From Lingula anatina (taxonomy: Eukaryota; Brachiopoda; Lingulata; Lingulida; Lingulidae): a stretch of DNA of 46,970 nt. Positions within the stretch are counted from its first letter, which is position 1, and every line of letters starts with the position of its first letter. Positions 44,729 to 46,970 of this stretch are shown here, piece by piece. The notes beneath the pieces are model-generated. The model worked only from the letters and a program-made list of their open reading frames with translations, was not told the DNA's origin and ran no database searches. The stretch spans positions 52,072 through 99,041 of the forward strand of contig NW_019776164.1 in NCBI RefSeq assembly GCF_001039355.2, given 5' to 3'. Both the position numbers and the translations under genes were made by a program.

Positions 44729-46964
44729 ACAAGCTTTCACTTAATACCTGACTTTAAATTTTTACTGGATCAAGAAAGTGTTGGTGAATGTGGACGATAA
44801 CTCTGATTAGCGCGCATGCCACTCGGGTTAAATCTCTTCAGACAGGTTAATTCACTTCAGGAATGAACATCAATAAAATAATAACATGAAGTATGCTGAT
44901 CTTGAGGATGTCAGGCCATAAAAATTAAACCTTTGAAGTTTTTAACATTGCACTTAAATAATATAAAATAATTATGGATTGTGGCCCAAGTTTTCAGTGC
45001 AATACATACCTTTGACATTACAATTCCCCATGAAAAGATTTGTCAATTTATAAATAATTAATTTCTGTTTCAAATTAGAACCTGTTAGTACTGCCCTCAT
45101 GTCCCACCTTTTTGTCTTTTTCTCTGCCAATGTTACTGCACCTGGTGTAACAGAGGTCACAGGAGGGTCACCAAAGGTCATTAGAAGGTCACCAGGGGTC
45201 ACAGGAGTCTTCCCAGAGGTCAAGGCTGGGTCATCAGAGGACATGGCCAGGTCTCCAGTGGTCAGCTCAGCCCAGTGGTCAGTAGTGTTCTGGACATCGA
45301 GGACCAGTTTACAAGTATCACAGGTGTCTCTGGCCACCACGTCCCAGGCCTTCATGACCACCGCGGGCTGGATGGCGATGTTCATGGGGACCACACAATG
45401 GCGGCAGAAACCTCGTTCTAGACCGGGACCGCCGCTGTACTTGAACTTGAAGGTGGCTTGGATGATCTGGTTAACATATAAATTTTAATTATATATTAAT
45501 GTTAATAAAATAAACAAATTAAAAATAATTTTTTCAATTACAAAGCATAGGGAGGACTTAAAAATACTTGCAATAAAAAAATTGTCTTATATAAGTTTAC
45601 AGTACATTAAAACAGGTAATAGCATTTAATCTTTGGAAGGCCACATCTGGGGCATGTTGTAATTCTAAACGGGCCTGTTATGATTGATTTTACTGACTGA
45701 AGTACTTATAAAAAAAAACCTTTTTAGAATTAATTCTGACAAGTGTAAAATGTGATGCTGTGATGTGAGCATTAATAAACTGGGATAAATGTGATACTGG
45801 AGCAGGTGTGACCATCAACTGCATCAACAACCTACCAATGTGATGTTGGGCTTGGCTGTGATACTACATCAGGTGGGATAATGAGTACACTGTGCATTAG
45901 GTGGGATAATGTGATATTATGTTAGATGTGATAATGTGATAGAAGAGACACCCACCTTTGCACTGTGGTCCACCAATACCAGATCATTCCAAGACTGGGA
46001 AGACTAGAAATGTGATATTATGTTAGATGTGATAATGTGATAGAGGAGACACCTACCTTTGCACTGTGGTCCACCAATACCAGATCATTCCAAGACTGGG
46101 AAGACTTGAAATGTGATATTATGTTAGATGTGATAATGTGATAGAAGAGATACCCACCTTTGCGCTGTGGTCCACCAATACCAGATCATTCCAAGACTGG
46201 GAAGACTTAAAATGCGATATTATGTAAAATGTGATAATGTGATAGAGGACACACCCACCTTTGCACTGTGGTCCACCAATACCAGATCATTCCAAGACTG
46301 GGAAGACTTGAGGGCTACAGTAGACAGGTCTGACAAACCCGTGGAGCGAGGCCGTCGAGCGGGACTTAGTTGAGCAGATTTATCTGGATGAAACCAAAGT
46401 TTTTTATTTTCCTTCTCTATTGTTATTCTTATTCTAAATCTTATATGTATTTATTTATCTACTTATACACACTTATATACTTATTCATTTTTTTTTCATT
46501 TAAAATTTTCTTTTTCTTTTCGCATTTTCTACAGTTCTGCTTTAAGGATAACAAAATACACTTCTGTATTTAAGATTGGATTCATTAAAACAATAAATTT
46601 GAACATTTGTACATTTACACTTTTCTACTACATACAACACAGGATCTTTATCAAAATGTTATTTTTTCTTTACAAACATAACCAGACATCTTTAAACTAG
46701 TTGACAAAATACAATATTCGGATTGTTAAACAGACTTCTCAGTCAAAGTTGCAGCAAATACTTAACAAAGAGAACCTTTTGTCTTTATTCAAATGAAAAC
46801 GTCTGCAGCATTACTCTCAAACTCACCATCTATCACAGTGGACTCCTTGGAAATAAAGTTGCTGACCCCATGGATAAAGATGGTGAAGCAAGCATGGCTG
46901 CCTGGAGCTATAGGAAGCTGGGACTGCAAACTTTCCATGTTCCATACAAAAACCTCATCCATTT
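42636..46964 (-). CDS. TRAPPC9: TRAPPC9-like (Trs120/NIBP) C-terminal exons, 5' partial
   Basis: Family role: large subunit of the TRAPPII tethering/Rab GEF complex at the Golgi. Seven exons with exact phase agreement: 46827-46964, 46259-46383, 45108-45466, 44364-44680, 44032-44127, 43148-43263, 42636-42839 (stop at 42636-42638). About 451 residues; the rest lies beyond the right edge. Visible blocks: FVWNMESLQSQLPIAPGS, GLERGFCRHCVVPMNIAIQP, WDVVARDTCDTCKLVLDVQN, FVDIRWSIPHLQKSGKIAVD, then beta-rich segments (SLNKRGYSGEAHQFNTGELV, CTLSVQCHRKYN, RHTCHLTFYHTGQYVLDITC) that fit the terminal Ig-like domains of the Trs120 family. The 45108-45466 exon contains lineage-looking 7-residue repeats. 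The assignment rests on motif memory; another Ig-fold trafficking protein is the alternative. Confidence 0.72.
43680..43830. repeat. GGTCCGAAGGTTCAT palindromic repeats (TRAPPC9 intron)
   Basis: Forward copies (tccgaaggttcattggtccg) at 43690-43735 face reverse copies (ccttcggaccaatgaacc) at 43740-43760 and 43800-43825. No coding content. A frame at 43714-44031 runs through it but is intronic. Confidence 0.75.
44681..45107. other. TRAPPC9 intron with (TTTA)n
   Basis: Contains an (AATA)n/(TTTA)n run at 44687-44722, immediately 5' of the 44364-44680 exon on the minus strand, so the repeat abuts the branch/acceptor region. Nothing else is recognised. Confidence 0.7.
45150..45285 (-). repeat. 21-nt coding minisatellite in a TRAPPC9 exon
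   Basis: The protein reads GDLAMSS-DDPALTS-GKTPVTP-GDLLMTF-GDPPVTS, a heptad unit encoded by 21 nt. On the plus strand GGTCA begins at 45155, 45166, 45176, 45187, 45197, 45218, 45229, 45260 and 45277, so most intervals are 10 or 11 bp. Confidence 0.8.
45770..46320 (-). repeat. Four tandem copies of a TRAPPC9 exon end and its donor
   Basis: The 101-bp unit contains the last 54 coding bases (KSSQSWNDLVLVDHSAK) and donor AAAG|GTGGGT (GTAGGT in the second copy). Unit starts (cctttgc on plus) are at 45955, 46056, 46157 and 46258; the rightmost is the true exon end. Between units lies gtgatattatgttagatgtg. The tail 45770-45950 carries degenerate GTGATA repeats. Confidence 0.9.
46384..46826. other. 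TRAPPC9 intron
   Basis: AT-rich intron between the 46827-46964 and 46259-46383 exons. Its phase-1 boundaries (GAT G|GTGAGT ... CATCCAG|AT AAA) rejoin to Asp. Nothing else is recognised. Confidence 0.7.
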
Positions 46965-46970
46965 CTAAAA

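Noticed and set aside
45099-45488. 129-codon plus-strand frame
   Set aside because: It is the antisense of the 45108-45466 TRAPPC9 exon.

Overview
This is eukaryotic, animal nuclear DNA. It is AT-rich, its genes are split by introns with ordinary GT-AG sites, and the spacers are packed with small transposons, simple repeats and palindromes. The recognisable genes are bilaterian housekeeping genes plus a LicD/fukutin-type gene. Short introns and dense miniature elements suggest a marine invertebrate (mollusc, lancelet or similar), but the species cannot be fixed from the sequence. Gene identities rest on remembered family motifs, not on a database search.

Layout. 1-4030: NUDT19 (minus, two exons, complete) with its promoter. 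4.0-16.2 kb: no host gene seen; microsatellites, miniature inverted-repeat elements (here called families A and B), a decayed CR1-like reverse transcriptase, and a 1.9 kb foldback element that carries a RecQ-helicase fragment. 16.2-19.8 kb: a single-exon LicD-family membrane protein gene whose 3' end is repeated exactly in tandem across an N. 20-24 kb: nested transposons, including one filled with a 10-bp-periodic array. 24.3-26.5 kb: a TATA/Inr promoter-like site followed by five near-identical exon-like units with consensus splice sites and constant 68-69 nt introns. 26.9 kb: a frameshifted TDP-43 RRM1 exon. 30.8-34.5 kb: UQCRB (minus, four exons). 34.8-37.8 kb: HS1BP3 (plus), head to head with UQCRB but lacking its middle exons, with an antisense non-LTR retrotransposon fragment in intron 1. 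38-42.6 kb: intergenic. 42.6-46.96 kb: seven 3' exons of a TRAPPC9-like gene (minus), which runs off the right edge.

The genes do not form one pathway: peroxisomal CoA hydrolysis (NUDT19), respiratory complex III (UQCRB), a PX-domain adaptor (HS1BP3), TRAPPII vesicle tethering (TRAPPC9) and probable glycan/phosphosugar transfer (LicD).

The most unusual patterns are these. (1) Tandem duplications that cross a splice junction occur in all three multi-exon genes of the right half. (2) There is a five-unit exon array behind a TATA promoter. (3) A foldback element with a 9-bp target duplication has captured RecQ sequence. (4) Two unrelated sites, one in a transposon and one inside a TRAPPC9 exon, hold arrays phased at about 10-10.5 bp. 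Single Ns tend to lie between repeated flanks, so some duplications may be assembly artefacts.
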